Part shown: positions 27,400-37,981 of the stretch, piece after piece
Layout: each line of letters begins with the position of its first letter
How positions within the stretch are numbered: the stretch's first letter is position 1
Assembly: GCF_001678675.1 (NCBI RefSeq)
Contig: NZ_LZRN01000005.1
Coordinates: 62,001-126,000, forward strand
Reading direction: 5' to 3'
Source: Gelidibacter algens
GTDB lineage: Bacteria > Bacteroidota > Bacteroidia > Flavobacteriales > Flavobacteriaceae
Length of the DNA stretch: 64,000 bases
Notes under the pieces: model-generated
Told to the model about the DNA's origin: nothing
The model's database searches: none
The model's input: the letters and a program-made list of their open reading frames with translations, nothing else
Position numbers and translations under genes: made by a program

Positions 27400-29979
27400 T
27401 TAAGCCGAGTTTCTACTCGCATTGATATTCCCAAATAAAGAACGCATCACAATCTTCTCGTAAACCTTTATCTGTGCTTCATCTCTAGGCGACTCTTTTT
27501 CCAATTCTTGAATTTTCTTCAAGGCAAACTGTTGGATGGTCAATAATGGAAGCACAATAGATTCCCTAACGTTAATGGAGGCCTTACCTGCGGGTTCTTC
27601 CTGCATCAATTCGGTGTAGCCTGTTAATTTAAGGATCAAACGTTTTGTGATGATGTATTCATCGTGGATAATATTCCAAAATTCGCCATACTCAGGATCA
27701 TCAGACATGTATTTTGTCAAATCAAAAAACGATTTTGAGAGCGACATCATACTGTTTTCAATCAGTGTCTTGAAGAAGCTTGAGGTTTTGAACAGATGTT
27801 GAACTTTTTCAAATTCGTCAGCATCTTCATAATGCTTCAATGCTGTTCCAACACCAAAGAATCCTGGGACGTTTTGTTTAAGTTGGCTCCATGACCCTAC
27901 AAAAGGGATAGCTCTTAAATCTTCAAAAACCAATCCTTCAGATTTTCCACGCTTGGACGGTCTGCTTCCAATATTGGTCTTAGCATAATATTTTAAGGTA
28001 CTCATGTTCTCTAAATAAGAAATGAATTTTGGGTGCGATTTAAAGTCACTATAAGCTTTATAGCTCAAGGTTGCCAATTTGCCCATAACTTCTCTGTTTT
28101 CTGGTTTCATACGCAAATCAGCATCACTCATACTGTTAGAAATACCAGAACTGATCAGTTGTTCCAAGTTGTATTGTGACGAATCCAAAGTACCAAAATT
28201 AGAACTGATGGTTTGTCCCTGTATGGTCAATTGCACCTCTTTGTCTTCAATAGTTGGCCCTAATGATGCATAAAAATTATGGGTTTTTCCACCACCACGA
28301 GCAGGAGGTCCACCGCGCCCATCAAAGAAAATTGCCGTCACGTCGTACTTTCTTGAAATTTCTGTAAGGCGTTCTTTCGCTTTGTAAATGCCCCAATTGG
28401 CCATTAAATATCCACCATCTTTGGTACCGTCACTAAACCCAAGCATTATGGTTTGCCTGTTGCCTCTTGATTTTAAATGTGCAGCATATTCAGGATTTGT
28501 ATAGAGCTCTTCCATCACATCATGGGCGTTTTCCAAGTCAGTAATTGTTTCAAAAAGAGGACCGATATCCACAGTCAATTTATCGTGGAATGCTACCAAT
28601 TTCAACATGGCAAACAACTGCATGACGTGCAGCGTGCTTTGGTTGTTGCTAATAATATATCTGTTTGACGCCTGTTCGCCATTGTTTTCCTGAATGGTTT
28701 TTATGGCGGTAATGGTTTGTAGGGTTTTGAGCGTCTCTTCATCTTTAATCAATGATAAGTCAATTTTTCCCTCAATTTTGGAGAGGACATCCACTTGTTC
28801 ATTCGGAGAAAGATCGAAATAATTCTTCGGAAAAATAGTACTGGCATTAGCCAATAACGTTTCTACCAAATCTTTAAATACCTTCTCGTGCGCACGACTG
28901 TCCTGACGGATGTCCAAGGTTGAGAAATGGAATCCGAAAAGATGCATTTTATTGATCAAACTGTTGATTTCTGAAACGTATAAGGATTGATGGCCTTCAA
29001 TGATCACCTCTTTAATTGCATTTAATTCTGCTTTAAAACTTTCTAAGGTCAATTCAGACGTATTGCCAATCATAAGTTCATACAGTTCTTTTTCAAGTAC
29101 TGACATGCGCTCCTCAATACCCGTAAACGTTAATTTTCGTTTCAGCCTTCTGATATCGCGATAGTAATTTTTAATGATGGTTTCTTTTAAACGCGCTGCC
29201 ACTTTAAGGGTGATTTCTGGAGTGACAAAAGGGTTTCCATCTCTATCACCACCGGGCCAAAAACCAATATTGATAATGTTGTTGTCTATTTGTTTGCCAT
29301 CAAAAATGTTCTGTTGGATATAGTCAAAAATGTCTCCAAAAGATTTATAAAATACGTTCTCCAAATACCAGATCAAACTAACGGCTTCATCATAGGGCGT
29401 TGGTTTTTTATGTTTAAAAAATGGTGTCTTTCCTAATTGGGCGAGTAAATCGTTGATACGAAGTAGATCATTTTCTTTTATAGCTTCGGTCAGATCTGTA
29501 ATAATTCCTAAAACAGCACCTGGATAAAATTGGGTAGGATGTGCTGTTAACACAATGCGGACTTTAAATTCTTCCAAATATTTTTGGAGCAATTCCATTT
29601 TGTTTTCGGCAGTAGCACTTTCCTTTAAACTTCTCAAAGTACCAATCCCGTCCATATTGTTGACTTTTGAGAATGCGGCATCTTCAATAGCATCAAACAA
29701 CACCACTTGGCGTTCAATATACTGAATAAAGCGAAAGAGCAAATTGATTTGACTTTCTGGTGAACGTCGCGCCTGGTATTTTTTAAAGAATGTATTGACA
29801 ATAGTGGTAGGATCATCGCCATCACTAAATCCTTTTTGGCAAGTTTCATGAAACAATGGCAAAAGAACACCGGTTTTTGTGACGGCATCAAATGGTAAAG
29901 TCATGAAAATACCGTTGTAGATTTGATATTTTGATAAAACACTTTGATTGAATCGCGTTAATTTTGGCTGTGTTGACAT
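27400..29979 (-). CDS. ppc: Phosphoenolpyruvate carboxylase
   Basis: Carboxylates PEP to oxaloacetate; 859 residues from the ATG at 29979 (MSTQPKLTRFNQ). Catalytic segments are visible: TAHPTQFYPG, FWPGGDRDGNPFV, GFSDGTKDGGYLMANW, and the FFDGRGGPPARGGGKTH phosphate loop. The final residues R-N-S-A replace the usual R-N-T-G, keeping the asparagine used in aspartate feedback in E. coli. An ATG at 30039 would add 20 residues without family similarity. It supplies carbon skeletons for the aspartate and glutamate used by neighbouring operons. Confidence 0.95.
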   Translation of the reverse strand: MSTQPKLTRFNQSVLSKYQIYNGIFMTLPFDAVTKTGVLLPLFHETCQKGFSDGDDPTTIVNTFFKKYQARRSPESQINLLFRFIQYIERQVVLFDAIEDAAFSKVNNMDGIGTLRSLKESATAENKMELLQKYLEEFKVRIVLTAHPTQFYPGAVLGIITDLTEAIKENDLLRINDLLAQLGKTPFFKHKKPTPYDEAVSLIWYLENVFYKSFGDIFDYIQQNIFDGKQIDNNIINIGFWPGGDRDGNPFVTPEITLKVAARLKETIIKNYYRDIRRLKRKLTFTGIEERMSVLEKELYELMIGNTSELTLESFKAELNAIKEVIIEGHQSLYVSEINSLINKMHLFGFHFSTLDIRQDSRAHEKVFKDLVETLLANASTIFPKNYFDLSPNEQVDVLSKIEGKIDLSLIKDEETLKTLQTITAIKTIQENNGEQASNRYIISNNQSTLHVMQLFAMLKLVAFHDKLTVDIGPLFETITDLENAHDVMEELYTNPEYAAHLKSRGNRQTIMLGFSDGTKDGGYLMANWGIYKAKERLTEISRKYDVTAIFFDGRGGPPARGGGKTHNFYASLGPTIEDKEVQLTIQGQTISSNFGTLDSSQYNLEQLISSGISNSMSDADLRMKPENREVMGKLATLSYKAYSDFKSHPKFISYLENMSTLKYYAKTNIGSRPSKRGKSEGLVFEDLRAIPFVGSWSQLKQNVPGFFGVGTALKHYEDADEFEKVQHLFKTSSFFKTLIENSMMSLSKSFFDLTKYMSDDPEYGEFWNIIHDEYIITKRLILKLTGYTELMQEEPAGKASINVRESIVLPLLTIQQFALKKIQELEKESPRDEAQIKVYEKIVMRSLFGNINASRNSA

Positions 29980-30142
29980 ATTTTTAAATTTATTTGAACC
30001 CTTAAAATTACTAAAGCTAAGCGTAACACTTTGACCCATTTACAATTTTTAGTGAATAACGAAATTATATAGGCCTAGGTTTAGGATATCGCAATAAAGT
30101 AGGGACTAACATGTTGAAATCATAGGCTATCTCAAAAGAATT

Positions 30143-31957
30143 TTATGCCTTTTGAAGCATTGTGGACAATAATAGGGTGCCGACAACTAATAGAATAATT
30201 GACAATAAACCTCCAATAATCAAGAAATGTTTGAATTTATAAGCCCCTGTTCCGTAAATGAGCGTATTGGTTTGATAGCCCATAGGTGTAAAAAAGCTAA
30301 AGTTAGCAGCAAACATGACCGCCAAAATAAAGGGTTTAGCAGGCAAATCCAGTCCGGCAGCAAGCGTGATGGCAATGGGTGTGATAATGACCGCCGTGGC
30401 ATTATTGGATATAAAACCACTCATGATCATGGTAATACCAAAGAGTACTCCTAAAATGATGATGTTGTTCTGACCTGTTAGTAAATCCAATAACAACTTA
30501 GAGATCCATATATCCGTTTGAGAATTGTTCATGGCTATCCCCAACGGAATCATGCCTGCCAATAAAAAAATGATTTGCCAGTTGACCTTTTTATAAATTT
30601 TTGATAAATTAATGCAATCCGTTACGAGCAACAATGCAACTCCAGTTAAAGTGCTCGATAGAATTGATAAGACGCCACTTGCTGCCAACCCGACTACCAT
30701 GACCAACGCAAATAAACTAATGGCGCGTTTGTATGGGTTGATGTTATAGTCTTCTTCATGATGTCTCAAAACGATAGTATTATCTAGAGAATATAGATGT
30801 TGTATTTCTTCCTTTTTTGCCTTTAGAAGTAATTTATCCCCCGCCTGCAAGTTGGTGTTCTTAATTATTTTGGGAAGGTTTAGACGCATCCCTTTCTGGA
30901 AGAGTTTTCTATTTTGAATGCCCAAAGGTCTTGCAATATTATAGAGCAGATTTTTAATTTCAGAGAAGGACTTATCTATAAATTCTGAGCCGGGAAGAAT
31001 GAGCAACTCAACATAGCTGTAAACATTGTTTTTCTCTTCATCTGTCTCAGTCTCATCAGGAATGTGCAATTCGGTTTCAGCGGTAAGCGTAAACTCATTT
31101 TTTGAGATGGAAGCATAGGCTTTAACATCACTTAAAACGACTAACTTATCATTAGCTCTTAAGGTTGTGTTGGGTCCTGGATTGTCATTAATGATATCAT
31201 TGCGAATAAGTTTTAAAACCCTAATATCTGGATTCTTATAAAACTTGGCGTCAGAAAGAGCAGTACCCACAAGTTTCGATTCTGGTTTAACCGTAAGCGT
31301 AAATAAAAAGGTATTGTCAATAAAGGTTTCCACCAGTTCATCACTGTTTGATTTTGGTAACCATCTGCTTGCAATGGTCATAAATACAATACCCACGGCT
31401 AAGAGTATAAGACCGTACACCGTAAATTCAAAAAATGAAAATTGTTCTGCACCTAACTTTTTTGCCACTGAATTTACCAAGAGATTGGTGGAGGTTCCCA
31501 TCAAGGTGCAGCTGCCACCCAAGATACCTGCAAAGGAAATAGGCATCAATAGTTTTGGCGCTGAGAAATTATATTTTTCTGAAAGCTGCGCAATAATTTT
31601 TATAAAAATGACCACAACAGCGGTGGTACTAATAAATGCCGAAATAGATGCCGATATGAGCATAAATGCCGGAACCAATAACACCATGGGTAAAATTTTG
31701 AGTCTTTTGATTGACTGGGTCAAGAGATCGATAACACCATTTTCTTCTAGCCCAATTGAAAGAATCATGAGCATTAGAATGGTTATTGTTGCCGGACTTG
31801 AAAACCCGCTAATAGCTTCCTCCGGGGTGGTCAATCCGGATAAAACGAGCGCCACTATGATAAGAAATGCAATCTTATCAATAGGCAAAGCTTCAGTTGC
31901 AAAGAGTAGAATGGTTACCCCCAGAATGACAAATACAAGGATGATCTCAAAACTCAT
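30143..31957 (-). CDS. SLC13/DASS-type anion transporter with TrkA-C domains
   Basis: Membrane protein of 604 residues. N- and C-terminal blocks of hydrophobic helices flank a soluble central part (about residues 210-400) that contains two TrkA-C (RCK-C) like domains, as in bacterial SLC13 permeases. Conserved patches include the helix-hairpin segment GGSCTLMGTSTNLLVNS and its C-terminal counterpart FISNNATAVIITPIAITLA. The substrate (sulfate, citrate, dicarboxylate, phosphate) cannot be told from sequence. It lies 25 bp downstream of the 1235-residue lipoprotein gene, so the two are probably co-transcribed, and about 160 bp before ppc. Confidence 0.85.
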   Translation of the reverse strand: MSFEIILVFVILGVTILLFATEALPIDKIAFLIIVALVLSGLTTPEEAISGFSSPATITILMLMILSIGLEENGVIDLLTQSIKRLKILPMVLLVPAFMLISASISAFISTTAVVVIFIKIIAQLSEKYNFSAPKLLMPISFAGILGGSCTLMGTSTNLLVNSVAKKLGAEQFSFFEFTVYGLILLAVGIVFMTIASRWLPKSNSDELVETFIDNTFLFTLTVKPESKLVGTALSDAKFYKNPDIRVLKLIRNDIINDNPGPNTTLRANDKLVVLSDVKAYASISKNEFTLTAETELHIPDETETDEEKNNVYSYVELLILPGSEFIDKSFSEIKNLLYNIARPLGIQNRKLFQKGMRLNLPKIIKNTNLQAGDKLLLKAKKEEIQHLYSLDNTIVLRHHEEDYNINPYKRAISLFALVMVVGLAASGVLSILSSTLTGVALLLVTDCINLSKIYKKVNWQIIFLLAGMIPLGIAMNNSQTDIWISKLLLDLLTGQNNIIILGVLFGITMIMSGFISNNATAVIITPIAITLAAGLDLPAKPFILAVMFAANFSFFTPMGYQTNTLIYGTGAYKFKHFLIIGGLLSIILLVVGTLLLSTMLQKA

Positions 31958-31982
31958 GGCACCGAATTTTTCAACGGATTAA

Positions 31983-34900
31983 CTAAAAACCAAAACCTAA
32001 GCCTACCTGGATGATGGCATCTTCTTCAGATAGAAAATAACCGGCATTAACTGAAAACGCATTCAAACTGCCTATCCAAAAACCACCGCCAAAAGAGTTG
32101 TGCCATGTATCAGAATCATCACTTGGAACCCATACACGGCCATAATCAAATCCTCCAAAAACCCCAATGGTTATTGGCGTTACTGCTGTTACATACTGTT
32201 TGAGGCGCAATTTAAGATCTGTGCTGTGATAAAAGGATGTTTTACCTGAAAAGCGCTCATTTCTGTAGCCTCTCAACCCGGTGTCTCCACCTATGGATTG
32301 TGCGTGATAAAACAAATAATCTTCTCCAAAATTGGTTCTGATCTCAGCTTTTGAGCCTAATACCAAGTCTCCTGATGGAATTAATTTCTTGTCGAAACCT
32401 AATTTTAAGGCAGCATATCCAAATTGATTGTTGTCTAATTTAAGGTTTTTCTTGTAACCAAGCAGCGCTTTAAAATAAAGTCCGCGCGTTGGAAAGTCCA
32501 AGGCATCAACATTCTCGTACAAAATATCTGCCTCAGCACCTACATAACTCTGGTTGTCAAAAATTGATTCTTCAAAATTAGTAGTGTTAAAAAATCGGTT
32601 CGGGTTGTCCTCAACCTTATAGTTTTCAAAAAGCGCATTAAAATGGATACTTCTATAGGCTATTCCTGTTGTTAATTTTAGTTGCTGTATTCGCGCCCTA
32701 TTGAAATCTCTACCAACGGCATCTTCATCATACTCAGAATCATTGCCATAACCAAAAAAGTTATTGGAAAATTTCGCACTGGTATAATAGCCACTGGCTT
32801 CAAAATTCCAATTAGGGATGATGTTGGCAAAGGTGCCAGCATACTCTAGTTCAACGGCACTAAAATTGAAAAAGTAATTGGCAGATAGGAAGTGCTTGTA
32901 TCTAAAATCTTCCCCATTAAATCCGTGATTGGTATAAGTGTCCTTCGCACCCAAAAACAACCCATCATCCGTTCTGAATCCTAAATTTGGGAAAAAGACA
33001 TTCGTATTCTCTTTGAACTCACGGTAAGAGAACGTGTTGGTTTCATAAAGTGGTGTAAATTGTTTGGCAGGCGTTTTATCCGTAAATTCAGCCTTTTCGT
33101 GTTTCCAATCATAGACCTTCAACTTTCTACGATTGCTGATATCGAAAACATCATCACCATAACCGCCAACCAAGCGTATCATAATTTCACGATTCCCGTC
33201 TCCAGAAACTTCAAAGGCATCATCATCATTCAAACCGTAGATCCAGATTTCTTTTGTGGCATCTTTATTAAATATACGCTCATAAAACACAGGGTTAGGA
33301 GCATCCGTTTTTAAACGTTTCATAACCACTTTGGTCTTACCTTCTGGTAGTCTCGTTATTTCTATTTTATCATCTTTATGGGTCCCGTGAATAACCACTA
33401 CTTGCTGCATTCTGTCGCCATAGCGCTTTGCAATGTCATCAAGATTCTTTAATCGGCCTTTGAGTTTGTTTTTGATATCTTCAGAGGCCTCATCCTGAAC
33501 TTCAACTGGCAACCTTGTAAAAGCTTGATCAATGACTTGATCATTCATTTTAGCCTGGATTATTTTAGCTTCTTCCACCCATACCGAGGTATCATATTTG
33601 TTCAATAATGCCATATCTAGGTTGTTGCCTTCAGCATTAAACCATTTTACATTTTTTATATCCGTGTCATAAGATTGCCAAAAACGAACGTCAGGAAGCA
33701 GCATTTTAATTATTGGAATAGCAACCCCGTCAAACTTAGAGAAGGCGGCGTCCCGGTCTCTTGGGATTGGGATAAATCTGATATCATCATCACTGATTTC
33801 ATATTCATTCCAACGCCATTGGTCATGATGACGGTCCCAATCTCCAATTAGCATGTCAAATAATCGTGCACGAATATATGCGCGCTGATCAATGGTATAT
33901 TTTTCGTCTTCATTTAATTTTTCCAGAACATCAGTAGTACTTTCATTATTGACTATTTCTCCTTCTTCTTCAGGGTTTGAGCGGTTGAATCCCTCGTAAT
34001 CACTTTGTTCATCATTTGATCGCTCTTCAATAAAGTACAGTTGGTCGCCGTAAGCATCTCCCAAAAATTTAAATCCCGGTTGTTTTGGTAAGTAATACAA
34101 TTGCGTGTTGGCGTGATTGATACCTGCTGATTTTGCCAAAGGGTCAATGACCAATTGCATGTAAGGATGCGTAGTGGTGAAGAAATCTGAGATTGCAGTT
34201 TCCGGAAAAGTACCTCTAAAATCTTCTTCCACGTAAGCTATTCCTGGAACCTTAAATCGCAGGAATTTTAGTGCATCTTTTTCAAGACCTCGCATTGCGT
34301 ATTCCCGATTCTCGGCATCAACAAGTCGTGCTGAATAAGATTGATGTCCGCCGCCTTGTTGCGTGATCTCTAAACCGGAGTATAAGGTATCCAATATCGC
34401 TATATTTGCGGTGACCGGTGTCCCGAAATAACTTCGGTAACGTTCTCCCCAAATAAATTTATAGAAACCAGATTTATCCAGCTTATCTTTATTGGTGGTA
34501 ATAGGTAGTGTTTTGGTGGTTTCAGAAAATGACGGAATTGGGTATTCTTTTTCCTTTTCTGGGAATTTTTGGTTCATTTCAAAAGCAAAGGTGTCTTGTT
34601 CTGTGACAAAATTGACATCTGAAGTGCCGTCTTCATAGTAATTAATCACAGCAAAACCTTTTTCACCGTAACTAAACTTACCTTCAAAATCCAACGAACC
34701 ACCAACATTGGCAATGGTGCCTTTAGAAAGTTTGGTGGCCGTGCGTGAACCTAATGAGCCACTTATAATTTGCCGAATATTATTGCTTGCAAGATATTGC
34801 AAACTCTCCTCATGTCCTGATACAATAGTCACACGATCATTGTCCTGCACTAAAGAACTGATGACCGTACGTAAATAATTATAGCGATGGGAATTGAGAC

Positions 34901-35690
34901 GCTGTTTGGAGAAACCACCCAAATTTACAAATTCATGAACAATATTTCCAACTATTGGCAAGGGTGTGATACTTTCTAAAAAAGTTTGACTTCCGGCATA
35001 TTTTCCATTACTGAAAATAGGATGGTGCATCACGATCAAAAGGTTTTTACCTCGTGAATCTTTGATGTAACCTTCAAATGCTTCATTGAATCTGCGCTTG
35101 GTATTAATATCTGTACATTTTTTATTGATGCCCTCTACATGGTCCCAATTGATGGAAAACCAGTTGGAATCTACATATAAAATGTCTAAAGTTTCATTGA
35201 CTTCAACGTATTCTAAAGGACAAACGTTGTTGGGCTGTACTTCAAAATTTTTGATATTGTTGTCCTTCAAATAATCTTCAACCCATTCAATTTCATTGGT
35301 GTTATTACTACTCCATTCATGATGGCCAGGTATGAAAACGGTATGGCCTTTAAAATCTTTGGCGATATCAATTTGAGTTTTTATATAAGATTCCCTTGTG
35401 CTTTTGTCCGCATTTTTAGGGATATAATCACCAGTATAAAGTAAGGTGCTCTTTTTGTCAGCTTTATTTAAATAGGAGGTCAAAAGTTGTTGCAGCTCAA
35501 CATTGGCATCTGTTGCTTCCGTACCAAGTCCGCCCGCCACAAAAAATGTATGGATAGGTTTTTTTGTGGCGGTATCTGATTTTAAAGAGATTTTAGATTG
35601 TGGTTTATATGTAGCACAAGCTGCTATAGTAACAAAAAATGAAAGTATTAGCATTTTGTTCGCAGTGTACTTCAAAGCGTTTTTTATCAT
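31983..35690 (-). CDS. Metallophosphoesterase / kinase-like / Omp85-barrel fusion lipoprotein
   Basis: Large envelope protein of 1235 residues. A signal sequence ends in a lipobox-like TIAAC (Cys25). Residues 45-300 carry metallophosphoesterase marks: TGDYI (86-90), GHHEW (122-126), MHHP (221-224) and GHEE (292-295). Residues 440-660 have a glycine-rich QQGGGHQSYSARL loop, then YAMRGLEKD, GDWDRHHDQW (616-625) and PRDRDAAF (643-650). Together these recall the loop, DRH and DxD pieces of atypical kinases (inference). The last 350 or so residues look like a beta barrel with GLRGYR near 1138, matching the Omp85/surface-antigen family motif, and end in phenylalanine. Substrate unknown. It is upstream of, and probably co-expressed with, the SLC13 transporter. 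Confidence 0.75.
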   Translation of the reverse strand: MIKNALKYTANKMLILSFFVTIAACATYKPQSKISLKSDTATKKPIHTFFVAGGLGTEATDANVELQQLLTSYLNKADKKSTLLYTGDYIPKNADKSTRESYIKTQIDIAKDFKGHTVFIPGHHEWSSNNTNEIEWVEDYLKDNNIKNFEVQPNNVCPLEYVEVNETLDILYVDSNWFSINWDHVEGINKKCTDINTKRRFNEAFEGYIKDSRGKNLLIVMHHPIFSNGKYAGSQTFLESITPLPIVGNIVHEFVNLGGFSKQRLNSHRYNYLRTVISSLVQDNDRVTIVSGHEESLQYLASNNIRQIISGSLGSRTATKLSKGTIANVGGSLDFEGKFSYGEKGFAVINYYEDGTSDVNFVTEQDTFAFEMNQKFPEKEKEYPIPSFSETTKTLPITTNKDKLDKSGFYKFIWGERYRSYFGTPVTANIAILDTLYSGLEITQQGGGHQSYSARLVDAENREYAMRGLEKDALKFLRFKVPGIAYVEEDFRGTFPETAISDFFTTTHPYMQLVIDPLAKSAGINHANTQLYYLPKQPGFKFLGDAYGDQLYFIEERSNDEQSDYEGFNRSNPEEEGEIVNNESTTDVLEKLNEDEKYTIDQRAYIRARLFDMLIGDWDRHHDQWRWNEYEISDDDIRFIPIPRDRDAAFSKFDGVAIPIIKMLLPDVRFWQSYDTDIKNVKWFNAEGNNLDMALLNKYDTSVWVEEAKIIQAKMNDQVIDQAFTRLPVEVQDEASEDIKNKLKGRLKNLDDIAKRYGDRMQQVVVIHGTHKDDKIEITRLPEGKTKVVMKRLKTDAPNPVFYERIFNKDATKEIWIYGLNDDDAFEVSGDGNREIMIRLVGGYGDDVFDISNRRKLKVYDWKHEKAEFTDKTPAKQFTPLYETNTFSYREFKENTNVFFPNLGFRTDDGLFLGAKDTYTNHGFNGEDFRYKHFLSANYFFNFSAVELEYAGTFANIIPNWNFEASGYYTSAKFSNNFFGYGNDSEYDEDAVGRDFNRARIQQLKLTTGIAYRSIHFNALFENYKVEDNPNRFFNTTNFEESIFDNQSYVGAEADILYENVDALDFPTRGLYFKALLGYKKNLKLDNNQFGYAALKLGFDKKLIPSGDLVLGSKAEIRTNFGEDYLFYHAQSIGGDTGLRGYRNERFSGKTSFYHSTDLKLRLKQYVTAVTPITIGVFGGFDYGRVWVPSDDSDTWHNSFGGGFWIGSLNAFSVNAGYFLSEEDAIIQVGLGFGF

Positions 35691-35824
35691 AAAAATTAAA
35701 TTGTTCTTATTAGAAAGAATTATTATAAATATTAAAGATCTAAAAAAGTGTGCATACTATGAATTGTTTCAAACTTGTGCGTCCCCATTTCAGATTATTG
35801 TTAACTGCAATGTTTGGACGGACA

Positions 35825-36670
35825 TCAGGCTTGATTAATAAATTCCATACTTTTTTGCACTACGGACTCTAAAGGTTTTGGAAGATTTTCTTTTCGCCAA
35901 GGATGTGATGCGCCAAAAACGTGGTCACTTTTTTCTATAGGAAAGAGGATACTGTCCGTATTCCATGCGTGCAAATGTTCAGCTTCTTCGTATGCTACCG
36001 AAGGATCTTCCTTTGCATGAATAATGAGATGCGGAATGTCTAGCCTTTTAACTGCTTTTTCGATATTTAAACGTGTTTCATTCGCCTTAAAATCTTTATA
36101 AAATTGGTAATTATGAGGCATTTGTTGTTTGGTCCTGCCGTTAAGCACGTATTTGACGCCTGCAGATTTCCATTGCGCTATTTCATTGGATGTGCCATTT
36201 CTTTGTCCAAAGTCGCTCACACCTGCCCAAGTAATCAATTTGGTAATTCTAGCATCTTCTGAGGCTTTTAGAGTTGCAATGCCACCCCCACGCGAATGGC
36301 CTATGAGGATGAGTTGATTGGGATCGATTTCAGCATAATACGAGTTGTCCATGGAATGTAGAAAGCTGATGAGATCTTCCAAATCTTCCAATTCTTTGGA
36401 ATAATTATTCTCAGCAAAAGCTTCCAAATCTGGAAAATCAATCGGTTGCTCCATCGTACCACCGTTGTGCGAGAAATTGAATTTCACAAAAAACAACCCG
36501 GCTTCAGAAAACGCCTCGGCTACCAAATCCCAAGCGCCCCAATCTTTAAAACCTTTATAGCCATGGCAAAAAATAACCAAGGGCTTCTGGGTTTCACTAG
36601 CTTTATAAAAAGCATCCCAAAGTATCGGTTTCTTGTGTTCTCTTTTTAAGATGTGCTGTTTGTGTGTCAT
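35825..36670 (-). CDS. Alpha/beta hydrolase
   Basis: Cytoplasmic hydrolase of 281 residues. The oxyanion strand is VIFCHGYKGFKDWG, the nucleophile elbow is GHSRGGG (serine near residue 123), and a late histidine in SDHVFGASHPW completes a likely triad. No signal peptide. It begins 21 bp after the AMP-ligase stop, at the 3' end of the pigment operon, so it may hydrolyse or recycle an ester or thioester intermediate (inference). Dienelactone hydrolase-like and acyl-peptidase-like relatives are alternatives. Confidence 0.75.
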   Translation of the reverse strand: MTHKQHILKREHKKPILWDAFYKASETQKPLVIFCHGYKGFKDWGAWDLVAEAFSEAGLFFVKFNFSHNGGTMEQPIDFPDLEAFAENNYSKELEDLEDLISFLHSMDNSYYAEIDPNQLILIGHSRGGGIATLKASEDARITKLITWAGVSDFGQRNGTSNEIAQWKSAGVKYVLNGRTKQQMPHNYQFYKDFKANETRLNIEKAVKRLDIPHLIIHAKEDPSVAYEEAEHLHAWNTDSILFPIEKSDHVFGASHPWRKENLPKPLESVVQKSMEFINQA

Positions 36671-36691
36671 GATACCGTTAAAAATACTGTA

Positions 36692-37981
36692 TTATTTTCG
36701 TTTGTCAATAACCAATACTGGTTTTCGGCTCAATTTTGGAAAACGCAGTGCATCAATTTCCTTTTTGTCACACCATTCTAGTTTTGGAGTGACACGCAAT
36801 TTGGCTCTAAAATGATCTTTTATTTGACCTAATAAAGATTCTGAAGGTACATTTGACGCTATTTTTATTAAAATTTCATCTGTTCCTATGGTGTTGTGAC
36901 TAATTTCAATAACAAAACTTTCTAATTGATTAAAATTATTGAGAACATTTTCCATGGCAGGAGGGTACAACGTGGTGCCTTTGTATTTTATCATTTGCTT
37001 TTTTCTTCCGGCAATTGGTCCCAGCCTAAGCGTAGTCCGGCCGCACTGACAAGGTGAATGATGGGCTTGCATCATATCGCCAGTTTTGAAACGCAATAAT
37101 GGCATGGCTTCAACACCTAACGTAGTAATGGTCAATTCTCCAATAGCACCTTCTTTTACAGGTTGGTTGTGTTCATCCAAAAGTTCAGTAATGATCAGTT
37201 CGGGATGCAGGTGGCCACCTTGCTGTGCCTCACATTCTGTAAATGCAGTGCTCATTTCGGTAGACGCATAGGTGGAAAACAAATCTATTTGCCAATGTTC
37301 TGTAATTTTTTGGCCTAAGGTATTGAGGCTAAAATCGTCATTCCTGAACGCTTCGCCAATGCAGATGGCGCCTTTTATGCCAGACGAATTTAAATCAATA
37401 TGATGCTGTTGTGCATATTCAATCATTTTCAATAAAAATGACGGTACAACGATGAGGTAGGTGGGTTGAAATTTCAAAATGGAATCCCATTGCAATTCTG
37501 GAATTCCGGCGCCTACTCTTATAATTGCCGCGCCCAATTTCCGAACACCTAAAAAGTAGGCCAATCCGGCCATAAAACGTCGGTCCATGGTGGTCATTAA
37601 TTGTAACACATCTTCTGATTTTACACCAGCACAAGCAAAGGAAATAGCTTCATTATAAGCCAAACGCTCCAAATCAGCATCGGTTAATGCAAAGGTCACA
37701 GGATCTCCTAAAGTGCCTGAAGTAGTAACATAATCTATGATTTTTGATTTGGGAACGCAGATAAAATCGTCATCAAAACGTTGTAGATCATCTTTTGTGG
37801 TGACTGGAATTTTTGTTAGATCTTCAAGCGTCTGAATCTCTGAAATAGAAATAGAATGCTGCTCAAAATGCCGTTTGTAAAAGGGTGAATTTTGGGACAA
37901 ATAATCTAAGGCCTCTTTCAATTTGGCTTCCTGAAATGCTTCTATTTCTGCTGCAGATTTGGTCTCTATATCAGGAATCAT
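36692..37981 (-). CDS. AMP-dependent acyl/aryl-acid ligase (PaaK-like)
   Basis: Adenylate-forming enzyme of 429 residues, similar to phenylacetate-CoA ligase. The ATP loop is TSGTLGDPVTF (near residue 90), the aromatic/Thr-Glu segment is YASTEMSTA, and the hinge region RFKTGDM is followed by RIxGR-type GPIAGRKKQMIKYKG. In aryl-polyene and flexirubin loci such ligases activate the 4-hydroxycinnamate starter, which fits the tyrosine ammonia-lyase encoded here. CoA or ACP as acceptor cannot be told. The start codon overlaps the stop of the C45 gene by 4 bp. Confidence 0.85.
   Translation of the reverse strand: MIPDIETKSAAEIEAFQEAKLKEALDYLSQNSPFYKRHFEQHSISISEIQTLEDLTKIPVTTKDDLQRFDDDFICVPKSKIIDYVTTSGTLGDPVTFALTDADLERLAYNEAISFACAGVKSEDVLQLMTTMDRRFMAGLAYFLGVRKLGAAIIRVGAGIPELQWDSILKFQPTYLIVVPSFLLKMIEYAQQHHIDLNSSGIKGAICIGEAFRNDDFSLNTLGQKITEHWQIDLFSTYASTEMSTAFTECEAQQGGHLHPELIITELLDEHNQPVKEGAIGELTITTLGVEAMPLLRFKTGDMMQAHHSPCQCGRTTLRLGPIAGRKKQMIKYKGTTLYPPAMENVLNNFNQLESFVIEISHNTIGTDEILIKIASNVPSESLLGQIKDHFRAKLRVTPKLEWCDKKEIDALRFPKLSRKPVLVIDKRK

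Noticed and set aside
31245-31982. 245-codon open frame on the plus strand
   Set aside because: It lies wholly antisense to the SLC13 transporter gene, whose motifs are clear. Its translation has no recognisable family and low-complexity content.
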